Assembly (NCBI GenBank): GCA_917880885.1
Contig: OU862930.1
Span: 32,308,040 to 32,372,039, forward strand
Source: Limnephilus marmoratus
Lineage: Eukaryota > Arthropoda > Insecta > Trichoptera > Limnephilidae
Reading direction: 5' to 3'
Length of the DNA: 64,000 nt
This document shows positions 1 through 10,988 of this stretch, one piece after another (within the stretch, counting starts at the first letter, position 1; each line of letters starts with the position of its first letter). The notes under the pieces are model-generated. The model had not been told where the DNA came from. It worked only from the letters and a program-made list of their open reading frames with translations, and made no database searches. Both the position numbers and the translations under genes were made by a program.

Positions 1-949
1 TCTGTGAATCCTACTGTGGACTTTTAAATCTTCGTTTTGAGGACTTGTATAACTGCATTCAGATCATGAAAAAGGTTTTAATCCACTCTGAGTAGCTTAT
101 GAATCATAGTGTAGTAAAGTGTTGCTCCATATGGAAACCTTTGTAAAATTACTTTCTTCAGGGCCTCCTTAGTGTATCTAATGTAAAACGAAATATGTAT
201 TGTATTAAAGGTGTATTAAAGGTAAGACAGTATTAAATTGTGGAGATCCGGAACGAAAGAAAGGCCGATAAAAATAATATTATTTTTTCCAATTTGTTTA
301 TGAATTTCAATTTAAAACAATAAAATAAACAATATACGCATGGACCTATTGCGAGCTTGTAATCTCTTGTTTTATTTTTACCGCAAGCGCGATTAAAACA
401 AGAAAAAGGTATTAAAGCGAATTTCCAGTACTTTGCGCAATTTAATTGATTCTTTTAGGTAAAATTAGTCACAACAATGTTACGGCGCGTTGCATGAGGG
501 GAGAGAGGGTCAATTTTTTTCAGAAATTGCGTTACGTTATACTTGAACGCCCCCTTTACATTTCACACTTGAAATTTTATCGTTACACTCTGAACACAAA
601 ACTGGTTTTAACCTAAGTATTGGTTATTATGTTTTCATGACAGCAAATGATTTTTTTCAGATTTTTGCAGCATATTAGAATTGAAGACTCCATACGGAAT
701 TCTGTTATTTGTAGCTATATGGCTCGGTCGGTCAGCATTCCCCAAAAATTCTGTTATTTTATTTTCGTTTCGAGACTCCCGTGAAATATTCCTCGCTTTT
801 CCCCTGTGTCATTCTCATTTCTTTCGTACATTGTGATTGACGGGAACTCGCGAAGGAAATTATCACCTATCGATAGTTGAAAAAGCTGTTATTCTGTTAG
901 TGCTTTCAATTTTGAGGATAACAATTTTTTTTTACATATTTGACTAGCT
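1..949. other. AT-rich stretch, no recognisable gene
   Basis: No open frame of note and no family I recognise. The sequence is AT-rich with a short direct duplication of a GTATTAAAGG-like word near 205-225. It may be old TE-derived or intergenic DNA. Confidence 0.5.
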
Positions 950-1005
950 AGAAATGTTTTTTATATTTTATGAAGTGAAAATTTGTGTTTTGAATTTCTC
1001 AAAAA

Positions 1006-1070
1006 AAATAATGGGGGGGGTGACACCGCGTTTTCCGCCCCGGGTGCCACCCATGCTAGCTACGCCACTG
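1006..1070. mobile_element. Terminal remnant of a CAGTGGCGTAG-type hAT element
   Basis: The segment ends in GCTAGCTACGCCACTG, the inverted form of the CAGTGGCGTAG terminus seen complete at 3861-4056. It joins directly to LINE coding sequence at 1071, so the hAT end was inserted into, or joined to, that LINE. No matching left end was found. Confidence 0.6.
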
Positions 1071-1627
1071 GATGTGTTATCCTTTAGGGATTGTATTATT
1101 TGTTTGGTGCCTTCCAGAGTTACTTCATGTAGTTTGAAAAAATGTCTATCATTGTTTATATTAGAGCACTGAGTCATATTGTTTCGAGGTTCTAGATTTT
1201 CGTTTCCAGATGTATTTTTTTTAATATTTTCGGCTAGGCTAGCGCCGATATTTGTGTAATGTCTGTTTATGTAATTAAGAATAAGTGCAGGATTTTTGTG
1301 GAAGTCAACTTCTTCGTCGTTGATTAGTAACTTTTTGATTTTATCATCTTTGTTTTTTTGTGTATGTGTACTTTCTCTCAGAATTGACCAAACGCTTTTC
1401 GGGTCAAAGTTTGCAATTATCAGTTTGTTTCTGTAATATAGTTCTTTGGCTTTACGTATAATTTGAGAACAAATATTTCTGTACCTTTTATAAAAAGAAT
1501 AAAGAAAGGTATCGTCTGGGTTGCGTTTAACTTGTTTGTGCAGTTTGTCCCGTTTTTTTATGCTATTTAGTATGCTTTGGGTGATCCATTTTTTAAGTCT
1601 CTTTTTAATGTATTGGCATGGCATGTA
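1071..1627 (-). pseudogene. LINE ORF2 fragment, endonuclease-RT linker
   Basis: The minus-strand frame gives about 180 residues typical of the linker between the endonuclease and reverse transcriptase of jockey/CR1-like LINEs: a Lys/Arg-rich helix (KKRDKLHKQVKRNP), a YYRNKL block, a PKSVWSILRE block (compare PTKTWKIINS in the intact LINE at 29201-32104) and an INRHYTNIGASLAENIK segment that usually lies just before the RT. No endonuclease or RT catalytic motifs are present. It is cut at 1070 by a hAT end and near 1627 by repeat DNA whose frame continues by chance. Family assignment is by motif resemblance only. Confidence 0.7.
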
Positions 1628-3460
1628 TTTTCGCATCTTCACGCCTACGTATGGAATGCAACTCAAATGCAAAGCTTCACTCGGTACACGATGAATCGGC
1701 ACATTATTGTTATATTGATAACACAAAACTGGTTTAAATTAAACTAAATATGCGGTGTATCAAAACTACACTCAGAACAAAAATAAGGTTTTTCTTTGAT
1801 TCTAGCGGCACTTACATTCTGAACACAAACCTGGTGTTAATTAAATCTGTATGCGGTGAACTAAAACTACACTCAGAACATGAAAAGAATTTTTCTTTGA
1901 TTCTGCCGGCACTTACATTCTGAACACAAAACTGGTTTTAATTAAATCTGTATGTGGTGAATTAAAACTACACTCAGAACATCAGAGCGGAGGAAAATTT
2001 AGCCGCCCCTTATTTGGGTACTTCAAGCGGCGGGGCGGGGGTGGAGGGTGTATATATAGACCTATTTACATACGAGCCGGATTTTTTTAATAATCACATT
2101 TGACGAATATTCTTTCAACGAAAATCATGTTTATAAATTCTACTCCAAAGTTGATTAATTGATACTGCGTCAGAGTTCCCTAAAAATAGTTACACACGCA
2201 ACAATCAATTTCTCAGAATTTAACAGTATTATGTAACTCAAATGTAAAGCTTCACTCGATGCTCGATGAATCTACAACTCGTTATTTTATTTATCGTTGT
2301 ATTCTGAATACAAAACCAGTTCATGTGCGGTGAATTAAAACTACACTCAGGTTACACAAAATGGTTTGGAAAACAACTGGAATCTTACGTTCTGTACTGG
2401 TTTAAATTAAATCTGTACCTGGCGAATTAAAATTACATTTAGAACATGAAAATGGTTTTTCTTTGATTCTGGCAGCACACACATAGTCTGCAAATAGAAT
2501 AATATAACTGATCTTCAAATAAGAGGATGTTTTCCTTCGAAATGTGTCAACAGACGAATCCACAAATGGAAATTTACATTCTTAACACAAAATTGGTTTG
2601 AATTAAGTCTATATGCGGCGATTTAAAGTACACTCAGAACATGAAAATGGTTTTTCTTCGATTCTGGCAGCACATACAGAGTCTGCAATTAGAATTTTAT
2701 AACTGAACTTCGAATAAGATAATGTTTTCCTTTGAATTGTGTCAGCAGATGAATCCTCAAATAGAATTTTACATTCTGAAAACTGGTTTAACCCTTGGAA
2801 TAATAAGAAAAAATATCTATAAACTTTTGCCTGTCAATGTTTGCACACAAAATTTCCTGTTCTTCTCGTGCATTTTAAATGTTACTTTTTATAGTTTTTT
2901 TTTATCCTTTTGCAAAAAACAAAATTGTTCTAAAATCTAGATAAAGGTTTTTTTCTGACGTGCTTATTAGAACATTATTGTCTCTAAATATTAAAATTTT
3001 GATATTGGAAATGTGAATTGGCTCAAAAATACACGCCTGCGAATATTCGAATTAAAGTACCTAAAATTAAACAAACTTTAAATAATTTTAAATACAGATT
3101 CCTTTTCTTAAAAAAAAATTAATAAAACAGTATCTTAACGTTTCATCGCAATCACAAATTTATTTTAATATTAAATGTGTGGGACATAATTTCACAATTT
3201 TATTTTAAAATTAAATGTGTGGGACAATTTGCGTATCCTGTGATTAGACGGGTTAAATTAAATCTGTATTTGGCAAATAAAAACTGCACTCAGAATTAGA
3301 AAATGGTTTCTCTTTGATTCTGGCAGCAACTAGAATTTTATAACTGCACTTCAAAAAAAATAATGGTCTCTTTCGAAATGTATCAACTGATAAATACATA
3401 ACTGAAATTAAATCGTTGATACATTCTGAACACAATTCTGCATTTAATTTAGAGTAAATC
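1628..3460. repeat. Diverged ~100-bp repeat array (hAT-borne)
   Basis: A module with the words ACACAAAACTGGTTT, AATTAAATCTGTATG, AAACTACACTCAGAAC and TTTTCTTTGATTCTG recurs at about 1715, 1816 and 1917 (101-bp spacing), then more loosely at 2306, 2578, 2774, 3250 and 3423 (some spacings near 195 bp). The proximal part (1630-2080) is an inverted match to 57246-57690. More copies lie at 5741-5960 and 9870-10080. Short frames in this stretch are chance products of the repeat. Confidence 0.75.
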
Positions 3461-3640
3461 TATTAGCGAGTTATCAGCTTTGATTAGTATTACTCTCATA
3501 ATATGCGTACGGTTTTTCTACGAATAACGAAATTTGCAGCTTAAAAAAATAATTATTGATATTTTTAATAAATAATAAAAAAGAGTTGAATTCGTAAACG
3601 AAAGTATCGTAGAACATTTTCAAATAATGATTTGAAATGG

Positions 3641-3752
3641 TTTAAATTTTTCCTAGATAATATTATTATTTATTGTCAAAACTTGCCGCCCCCCTTAAAA
3701 GTGCCGCCCGGGGCGGGCCGCCCCCCCCCCCCCCATAAACGCTACGCCACTG
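3641..3752. mobile_element. hAT terminal remnant with 14-base C run
   Basis: Ends in ACGCTACGCCACTG, the same terminus as at 1070, 4056 and 57955, preceded by CCGCCC-rich sequence and a run of 14 C. It probably closes the repeat-bearing hAT remnant that starts to its left; no clear left end or TSD is seen. Confidence 0.55.
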
Positions 3753-3860
3753 TATAATCGCACTATTATTGTACATTTTCTGTCATATTTGTGTCATATT
3801 ATATATTATGCTTGTCATTGCTTTGTATTGTACATTTTTATGCCGTAGTATTAGATCAAG

Positions 3861-4056
3861 CAGTGGCGTAGATAGGGGGGGTGACACCCGACCAAGTGTC
3901 ACCCTTCAAGAGCACGATTCTCTAGCTTTCTCCCCCCCGGGACGGACCAATTTTTTTTTAAGTCAACTTTAATGGTGGAAAGGGGGAGGAGGGGGGGGGG
4001 GTGACACTACGTTATCCGCCTCACCCCGGGTGCCACCCATGCTAGCTACGCCACTG
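3861..4056. mobile_element. Complete short hAT MITE, CAGTGGCGTAG termini
   Basis: A 196-bp element begins CAGTGGCGTAG and ends CTACGCCACTG, flanked by AGATCAAG (3853-3860) and AGATTAAG (4057-4064): an 8-bp target duplication with one mismatch, as expected for hAT. It contains no transposase. Frames through it are not genes. Confidence 0.85.
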
Positions 4057-4239
4057 AGATTAAGCACTATAGGAATAATTTGACTGAATACCTGGGTCCT
4101 ATACCATAAACACAACAATTAACAAACACCTATTACAAGTGGAGCAGTGATGAGATGTGTCTTTTGAGCAATATGATTGGTCAATTTTTGCACGTCTCTG
4201 TTTCACTCTGCTCAACATTGCTTCTAGGAACGCTCCCTT

Positions 4240-4859
4240 AGATAACGGCACTTACAACAATAGAGAACTCCAGTACATTTTTTTATTTTTTTTAATGAAT
4301 ACTGACCTTCTAACAAATAACTGCATTTTTATTTTTAGAGTTAGTTTTAAAAGGTTAAATAAATGTCAAAGTTTTAATTTTTCAAGACCCCCCGAAAACC
4401 ACCGAATCGTGTGACGTCATCGCTCCTAAAAAATTAGTATGGGATCTGGCAATCAGCTGATCTACTGCCGCCATTTTAAATCCCGTTGTTCGAAGTATTC
4501 TCCCTAGAAATAGCATAACTATTTTTTTTGTGCAGTAGTTTTTGAATATTTTCAATAATAGAGATAAACTAATACAGAGAGACGTTTATTTTTGAAACAT
4601 TAATTAGACTTAAATATTGTTTCAATAAACATAACAACTAAATCTCTATAACAGTATGAAATAACGAATAACATGAAATGTTGTTAACACTGATGGCTTG
4701 TGTCATACCTACATAATCAAAGTTTCAATACAATGACTGGTGACGCGTGACGTCAGCACTAACCATTCAGTAATACCAACTTTACAGTGTGTTTTGACCA
4801 GAGGTTTAAAAATGCATTGACCATTCAATGCAAAAATCATTGGTCTATATACTCTATAT
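4240..4859. repeat. Dispersed repeat, copy 1 (left part)
   Basis: Direct match to 22147-22760, including the blocks CAATCAGCTGATCTACTGCC and ACGCGTGACGTCAGCACTAA. Homology breaks at 4859 and resumes at 6267-6310, because the hAT at 4860-6266 sits inside this copy. No coding sequence was found. Confidence 0.75.
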
Positions 4860-6266
4860 CAGGGGTGCTCAAACGGTCGACCGCGAATGCTTTTTGAGTC
4901 GATCTCGAGAAAAATTTGCCGATGTAAATAGATCTTTTCACTTTCACAGTTTTTGTTTCAGATGATCCTCAATTAGGCCTCAATAAGACCGCACATTTTT
5001 CTGTTTTTTTTTTTGAGTTTTTGTTTATTATTTATTTGGATCCTATATTGTCAATGGTCGCGCCTTTTTTGTTGTTCACTCTATCCTCACGTGTGACGTC
5101 ACAAGTCATCAAAAAATCTTCTAATTATTCCATATTCACGGTGAAATATTGTTGAAAATTGCCCCCTTTAAAGCACGAAGTTTTCGATCTCGTTTCTAGT
5201 GTGTGGTTCGGTTTATTTACGAGTCAGCCAGTTCGAGTTGTAACTAAGGCGATACGAAGATTATTAATAAATAATACAAAATGCGGTGAAGAGAAGTAAA
5301 ACGTATCATTTTAACGATTTTAACGATTGGAACTGTTAAGGGGCGGCAAAATTTCACAATAAATATATCTGGTCAAATTTTTAACCCGTTTCAATTCATA
5401 TTTTGGTCGCACCTACGTTTTGGACCAATTGAAATGAGCACGGAATTTTTCATTACTTATTCTGTGGCGAAACCGATAACCATCAACATGCGAACATTGT
5501 TTTCCATGACTAAGTTTCCACGTTGTATTCTCGAATGCAAGTACGAAAGAAGTTTACTAAAATCATCAAAATTATACTGTTGGTTTAATACCTATTACAA
5601 TCTACGCACAGTTGAAACATTTTTATGTGAATCTTATGTGGACGTCATCAATCCAGCCTGCTACATCAACCAGTGGGTTTTACGCTTCCTTATTTCCCAC
5701 CTTCTAAGAAAGTTCCTTACATAAACCATTTTTTTTACATACACCATGTATTTGCTGCCAGAATCAAAGAGAAACCATTTTCATGTTCTGAGTGTAGTTT
5801 TAATTCGCCGCACACAGATTTAATTTAAACCAGTTTTGTAAAATTCAAATTCAGAATGTAAAATTCCAGTTGTGAATTCATCTGCTGATACATTTCGAAA
5901 AAGTGTAGTTTTAATTCACCGCATATAGATTTGTGTTCACAATATACATGACGATATATTAAATAACATGCGAAATCCTTTTACATGGATTCCATTCTCG
6001 ATTTCCGAAAGCAGTTACAAATTTGTAATAGAATTTATAAACATTGATTTTTATTGGAAGAATACTCGTCACAAGGGATATAATATGAGGTCGCAATTTC
6101 TACCCCCCCCCCCCCCCCCGGCGCAGAAAATCTGTGGTTGAAGTACCTAAAAGCCTACCTAGATGACAATCCTGCATTACACATACTTGCAGCCTGTCAT
6201 AGTCGATCGATCGGAGTCTAATAATATTGAGGTAGATCGCCAGCAGTTCAAGTTTGAGCACCACTG
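4860..6266. mobile_element. Non-autonomous hAT element, 1.4 kb, with TSD
   Basis: Starts CAGGGGTGCTCAAACGG and ends TTTGAGCACCACTG, matching inverted ends of the CAG...TGCTCAAA hAT type. The 8-bp direct repeat CTCTATAT flanks it (4852-4859 and 6267-6274). The related repeat at 22740-22760 has no insertion here. No transposase is recognisable. It carries a nested remnant of the ~100-bp repeat family and a 17-base C run (6103-6119). Confidence 0.88.
5741..6150. repeat. Nested ~100-bp module and poly-C remnant
   Basis: Inverted copies of the module at 1628-3460 (CCATTTTCATGTTCTGAGTG; CAGATTTAATTTAAACCAG), followed by AGAAAATCTGTGGTTGAAGT, which resembles 57850-57875. This suggests part of a CAGTGGCGTAG-type element lies inside the hAT at 4860-6266. 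Confidence 0.6.
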
Positions 6267-6334
6267 CTCTATATGAACATATATTTTCTTCTGAGTTCCT
6301 TATTATTGCAACCAAAGGTTCTATCAAAACCAAA

Positions 6335-6485
6335 GTATTTTGTAATTTGTATTTTGTATTTGAAATAAAAAAAATTGTTAAAATACTGTATTTTGTATTT
6401 CAAATACACGACTTGAAAGCATTTTGTATTTCGTATTTTAAATACATACGAAAAAGTATTTTGTAATTTGTATTTTAATTACAGC
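6335..6485. repeat. TATTTTGTATTT low-complexity repeat
   Basis: About ten imperfect reiterations of TATTTTGTATTT, several facing each other as inverted pairs (TTTGTATTTCAAATAC). Likely the subterminal part of a short DNA element; ends are not defined. Confidence 0.5.
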
Positions 6486-6499
6486 AAAGCATGTATTTT

Positions 6500-6912
6500 G
6501 ATAACCAACAACTCTGCCAAAAGTCACCCCAAGGGGTTCGCTGCGTGTGGTAACATAGCAGGGGTGTCCGGGTTCATGGTGGTCAGATTTGTTCGGATCT
6601 TGCGGATGCGTCTGTCCACCAACTGCGTGATAGGTCAGATCGAGTGAGACTAGTTGAGGGAGATCTACTGACTTCTCCAGCAGGACTCTCAGCAGGATTT
6701 ACACCACAGTGGAAGGAATGAATTCATTCGTCCGTCACTTCTAGACACACTGACCCCCCAGATTCCTACCCACCATTCACACCTTTTCCTACCTAGAACT
6801 TCCTCTCCTTATTTTCTTGAAATGATCCTCCACGCAACATCCCCAAAGATGAATTAAGACCCTGAGAGGAATTATTTTCCTCGGGGCCTTTTTTGTGGAG
6901 CTAATGATAACA
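6500..6912 (+). mobile_element. SINE-like element, LINE-type 3' stem-loop
   Basis: Shares its body with 36310-36745 (+), 36965-37400 (-) and 55150-55418 (-): GGATAACCAACA-like start, GCAGGGGTGTCCGGGTTCAT, then CCCTGAGAGGAATTATTTTCCTCGGGG as an imperfect stem-loop, GTGGAGCTAAT and an A-rich tail (from 6912). The 3' stem-loop is the one ending the LINE at 39404-42140, so the element probably borrows that LINE's machinery. No protein is encoded. Confidence 0.65.
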
Positions 6913-7309
6913 AAAAAAAAACAAAATCTTTATTTGAGATTGTGCTTACCTACTGTTCACAGCCAACAACGTAGAAATGAAATAACTTGATTTTAGGGTC
7001 TATTTTCGTGGATGAATCTCGTATTATACATTTCTCACGACTGGCTTTATCAGCAATATTCCTGTACTGGCTTAATCAGCAATATTCCGAACCGAACAAT
7101 AAGCCACTGTTATTTACATATAAGGTTGCAAGGCGGGGACAGAAAAAACTTGTAGCCACCTGCCATACGAGGACTTCAAGTTGGTTCGGTCAGCAAGTCA
7201 GTAATACGGTGAAAGAGAGTGACGTAGGTACGGCGTGCAGGGAAGGCGGTGAATTGCCGATGGACTGAAGCATGACTGCAGACTCGTACGCCGAATCAAT
7301 ATTTTCATT
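6913..7309. other. Flank duplicated at 55058; remainder unassigned
   Basis: Bases to about 7014 are an inverted near-copy of 55050-55160, so the duplicated block is longer than the SINE-like element. From 7015 to 7309 I recognise nothing. Confidence 0.5.
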
Positions 7310-7429
7310 TTGGTTTATTTTATTTATTTATTTTGAATTTCGCGCCCGGCTGGGAGCATAACACACAAATAAAACAAAATGAATAACAAAATCAAAATCA
7401 AAACCAAAATCTAAAAATAATTAATTCAT

Positions 7430-8177
7430 GAATTCATGTGTGTGAATAATTAATTTTGATTGCTTAGCATAACTAGGTAGTTATTATATAATAATAAAAT
7501 GAAAGGTACACATACTTTACACCAAAGGATGAAAACATGAAAATATAGGTAATTGTCGCATTGCGTATATTATTAGCCTAATTTATATAAATATGAAGAA
7601 GAAATAGAAAAAATAAAATAAAATTTCCAATTACCTACATAAAGTTAACTGCTGCTTCTTTTGTTTTCTGATTTTTAGATAAATAGCGTAGGTACAGATA
7701 TGTACTTAAGCCTCGGTGACACAGCGATTTTACAAGCTACTATCTACTAAGTTTAAAAGCGGGTAAATCGGCGAGTGAGATTGTCATGATGACACACAAA
7801 ACTGTCCACTCGCTCAGAAGCGTAGGAAACTGAGGCCGCTGCTAGCGCCAGTAACAAGTTCTCTTAAAAAATCAGGTGGTGGTGTTCTAATAGCCATTAA
7901 GAAAGAAATAACATCTTTTTTAGTCTCAGCACACAGCTTAAAATCTACCGAAGATTTATGGATTAAATTTAAATTAGGTACATGAAACATCCAGACAATC
8001 CATTAACCTATGTTTGGCGTATTTGCCTCCAGATATACCAACCGAAAATCTCGCAGATTTTTTTGAAAAGTGTCAAACGACATATAATAACTTTTCATCG
8101 GAAGATATAACAATAATAATGGGCGATTTTAATGTGCCATCTATTCAATACTCACCAACTGACTGTCAATGTAACGC
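7430..8177. repeat. Long repeat, inverted copy at 46200-46928
   Basis: Highly similar over about 740 bp to 46200-46928 in reverse orientation, including TAACTAGGTAGTTATTATAT and the endonuclease fragment below. At its left edge the counterpart is interrupted by a hAT end (46929), and at its right edge, TGTAACGC (8170-8177), the counterpart carries the 1.2-kb element at 44999-46191. So this copy is the empty site for both. Confidence 0.8.
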
Positions 8178-8260
8178 ACACCAGACCAGTCTTACAAAAT
8201 AGTCAGAAATCAATATCTCTACTAGACTTTTCACAATTTGACTGGACTTAAGCAATGGGC
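7857..8260 (+). pseudogene. LINE endonuclease fragment
   Basis: Broken frames give KKSGGGVLIAIKK, then LAYLPPDIPTENLADFFEKC and IIMGDFNVPSIQYSP, which match the apurinic-type endonuclease (EEP fold) of jockey-like LINEs; the GDFN motif is at about 8121-8132. There is a stop near 7986. N-terminal and C-terminal parts and the whole RT are missing. The equivalent fragment at 46200-46520 (minus) has a longer open frame. Confidence 0.7.
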
Positions 8261-8524
8261 CGTTTTCTGAGTAATTCCAAAATACCCACGAGATGGCAGC
8301 ACGGTGTTTAGCGGTCCTCCTGTCATCTAATCTGTGAACCAAATCTATGGACTGACGCACTGACGTCTTTCAATGATTTATCTGTCATTTCGATAGCTAT
8401 TTGCAATTTGTTTTCCGACAAGTTTAGCCAAACCAAGTTTGCTCGATTTGTAAGTAAAATGCACAAAAAGTAAGATGCTGCTCTGAGCCACAGACCATGC
8501 TGCTCAACGGCCTCAACGCTAATA
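8261..8524. other. No recognisable feature
   Basis: Short spacer between the endonuclease fragment and the element beginning at 8525. Nothing recognised. Confidence 0.4.
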
Positions 8525-8710
8525 GCCCATTCACATGATTCATTTATCGTTCATATCGTGATTTCATTCCGCCTCTTTCCCTAGAAATGAACCGTGTGAA
8601 CACGAAAGTGAATAGAGACAGTGCCGAATGAAGCATTCTAACAATGTTGGAATGCTTCCTTCGGCACTGTTCACTCGCAACCGGAATTTAACATCACGTG
8701 ACGCGAATGC

Positions 8711-10215
8711 AGCCCCGGATCTAATGGGGGGCAAGCCGGGGCCCATGCCCCGGGCGGCAAGTTCAGAGGGCGGCCAAACTCAACTTTGACCACGGAATAA
8801 ATAATAGTACAAGTAGAGAAATTTCACGGCCATATTAACTCGACTGATACCCAGAGCCCTGAGTGAGACGTGCTGCACGAACATTTATTATTCGCGAGGC
8901 GCGTAGGCATAGTTCAAAACACGCACCCGACCCGCTCGCCCGCAGGAACCACAGATCGCGGCAGCACGCGTCTGCTCTGGTTACCGTGCGTGCGAAAGAG
9001 ATGAAACTATATTCGAAAACCCCCTCGTCGATCTCTCTCCACGACAGTGTTTTGTTTTAAAAATGTGTCAAAAGTCTTCTTCTTCCTTGCGCTGTCCCAA
9101 CTCATTGCCTAGGTAGGCTGTTGGGGTCGGCTCTTCTCGTTCTCAGGTTGTAATTTCTCCTGTTCTGGGTATCGCCTTCATCCAGGCCGTTTTTCTGAAG
9201 AATTTTGGCGCATTGAGTCATCCAGGAGTTCTTCGGTCTTCCTCTGGATGACTGTCGATGAAGCTCCATAGACATTGCCTGCCTCACTGTGTGGTCCGAT
9301 GGTCTCCGTCTTATGTGTCCATACCATCTCAACTGTCGTTCTTCCAGCTTACTATTTATGTCTGTGACACCCAGGCTACCACGAATGCGTGAACTTTTGA
9401 TCTTATCTCTTAGTGATACTCCTGCCGACCATCTAAGCATTCGCATCTCTGCTGTTTCAAGTTGCCTAGTGTAGGAGTTGTACATAGTCCAGCATTCGGA
9501 GCCATACATTATTGTAAATAAAAATGTGTCAAAAGTGTGTTGTTTATTTTTACTCTTTAGTACTTGTTGATCAACCGAAGGTACAATACTGATGTCATTA
9601 GTGTCGCATCAATAAATCTATCACAGTTCATCGATCGCTTTTCTGGGTAAGTATTTTATATAACTATCTTATGCTTTTTAAGTTACTATATTTATTTTTT
9701 AAACTCAATTTAATACGTGCAATCACTTACGTCGTCAATTCGTCATTATTCAAACTTACTTAAAATTTTTACGTCGTTATGCGTGTCATGATTTGTTTAT
9801 TACACGATGGCAGCCATCATATGACTGAGAAGTAAAACAGCCTTTTTATTTCAGCTTTTATTTAAATACAATGCAATGTACCAGTTTAAAACGAATAAGC
9901 AGCCAGCAAGATAAATTTCAGTTGTGATTTCATCTGCTGAAGCATTTTGATGGAAACCATTCTCGTGTTCAAAGTGCAGTTTTAAAATTCTGGTTGCAGA
10001 CTATATGCAGCCAGAATTTAAGGAAAACCATTTGCATGTTCTGGGTGTAGCTATAATTAAATTTCTTAATTAGTTACAGTAAAACCAGTTCTTTGATTCG
10101 AATATGCCCCCCCCCCCCCCCAGCAAGGTTAAAATAAATATAGATACCTAAGTGGGCGGGGGCGGCATTTTTCAGTTTTTGCCCCGCCTAAAAAAAAACG
10201 AAGATCCGGGGCTGC
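8711..10215. mobile_element. Non-autonomous hAT element, 1.5 kb, with TSD and empty site
   Basis: Ends are CAGCCCCGGATC and GATCCGGGGCTG, flanked by CGCGAATG on both sides (8703-8710, 10216-10223), an 8-bp hAT-type duplication. The uninterrupted sequence occurs at 45171-45190 (TGCGAATGATGTG), so the boundaries are certain. It has no transposase; it contains an RTE fragment, one or two copies of the ~100-bp module (9870-10080) and a 15-base C run (10107-10121). Confidence 0.92.
9076..9519 (-). pseudogene. RTE-clade LINE 3' fragment with 17-bp TSD
   Basis: A minus-strand frame of 135 codons (9509-9102) has YGSECWTM, ETAEMRMLRWSAGVSLRDKI, LRWYGHIRRRP and RGRPKNSWM, the characteristic C-terminal region that follows the RT in insect RTE-type LINEs. 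It is 5'-truncated at about 9519; the 3' end reads GGAAGAAGAAG. The 17-bp sequence AAAAATGTGTCAAAAGT occurs at 9059-9075 and 9520-9536, a target-site duplication that fixes the insertion boundaries. It lies inside the hAT at 8711-10215, so it inserted there later or was carried by it. Confidence 0.85.
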
Positions 10216-10506
10216 GCGAATGATGTGTGTGAACACTCAAGTGAACAGTCTTTCACTCGCAAATTAGTCGGCCGAAATGTTCTGGCGTGAGGACGTGTAG
10301 CCGGAGCGGCTAAAACGTCAAAATGCTCCGTTTAGTTCGCTTTTCGAAATAACACCTACACTTCTCATAGAAATCGTTGTTTCTCCCTTATTATCATAGT
10401 GAAAAATATGATCTAAACGGTATTGGAAAGAGAAAACAATGCTCTATATATTCAATATAACAATTAACCAAAAAAGAATACGAATGTACACTTCTATGGA
10501 ACCAAA

Positions 10507-10881
10507 ATTGGAGAATGACATTTTTCAAAACAATAAAATTGTTAAATCAGGATTATATTTTTGAAAATCAAGTTGATAAATTTATTTAAATTAGGTACTC
10601 CCCTAATAGTTTGAATCGAATCAAGAATTTTAGATATTTGAAATAGGTACCAATGTTAGGTACCAAATTTAATATTGAATAAAAATTGTGAAAGGTGGCA
10701 CGCGGACTGTTTAAAAACTGAATGTACTGGGATTGAATATATGGAAAGCGGGAGGGAGGGAGAGATGGGGGATGGGGGATAGGGGTGTAGAGAGGGCGAA
10801 GGGGGGAGGGGGGGGGGAGGTTGAGGAGGCGAAGTGGGAACCCCCTTACACCATGCGAGCGAAGCCGCGGGAAAAAGCTAG
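10507..10881 (+). mobile_element. Helitron 3' part, ends GCTAG
   Basis: Ends GCGAAGCCGCGGGAAAAAGCTAG followed by T, the CTAG/T terminus of Helitrons preceded by a GC-rich palindrome. Its body (GAGAATGACATTTT; CTCCCCTAATAGTTTGAATC; a G-rich purine tract 10741-10825) parallels 54215-54720. The 5' TC end is missing. The long reverse frame here is a product of the purine tract. Confidence 0.7.
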
Positions 10882-10988
10882 TTTTATATAAAAATAACAA
10901 ATCAATAATCTATCTGATACTTAATTTAAGGAGCTTGGTTTCTGCGCGTAAGTTATTATAATTTATAAGTTCGATTGAAATTTTCATT

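Larger units (their letters stand above)
8525..10506. mobile_element. Partial copy of the 44999 TIR element, interrupted by a hAT
   Basis: 8525-8702 and 10224-10506 together match 44999-45465 in the same orientation (GCCCATTCACA start; CGTTCATATCGTGATTTCAT; a hairpin around GCATTCTAACAATGTTGGAATGC). The match is interrupted exactly by the hAT at 8711-10215 and ends near 10506 where Helitron sequence begins. The right terminus is missing. Confidence 0.75.

Noticed and set aside
5434..5724. 96-codon ORF inside the hAT element as its transposase
   Set aside because: No hAT motif, no zinc finger and no similarity to the hAT transposases found in this window.
7857..8260. Functional endonuclease gene
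   Set aside because: Stop codons and missing ends; the inverted copy has the same fragment limits, so it is an old LINE piece carried in a repeat.
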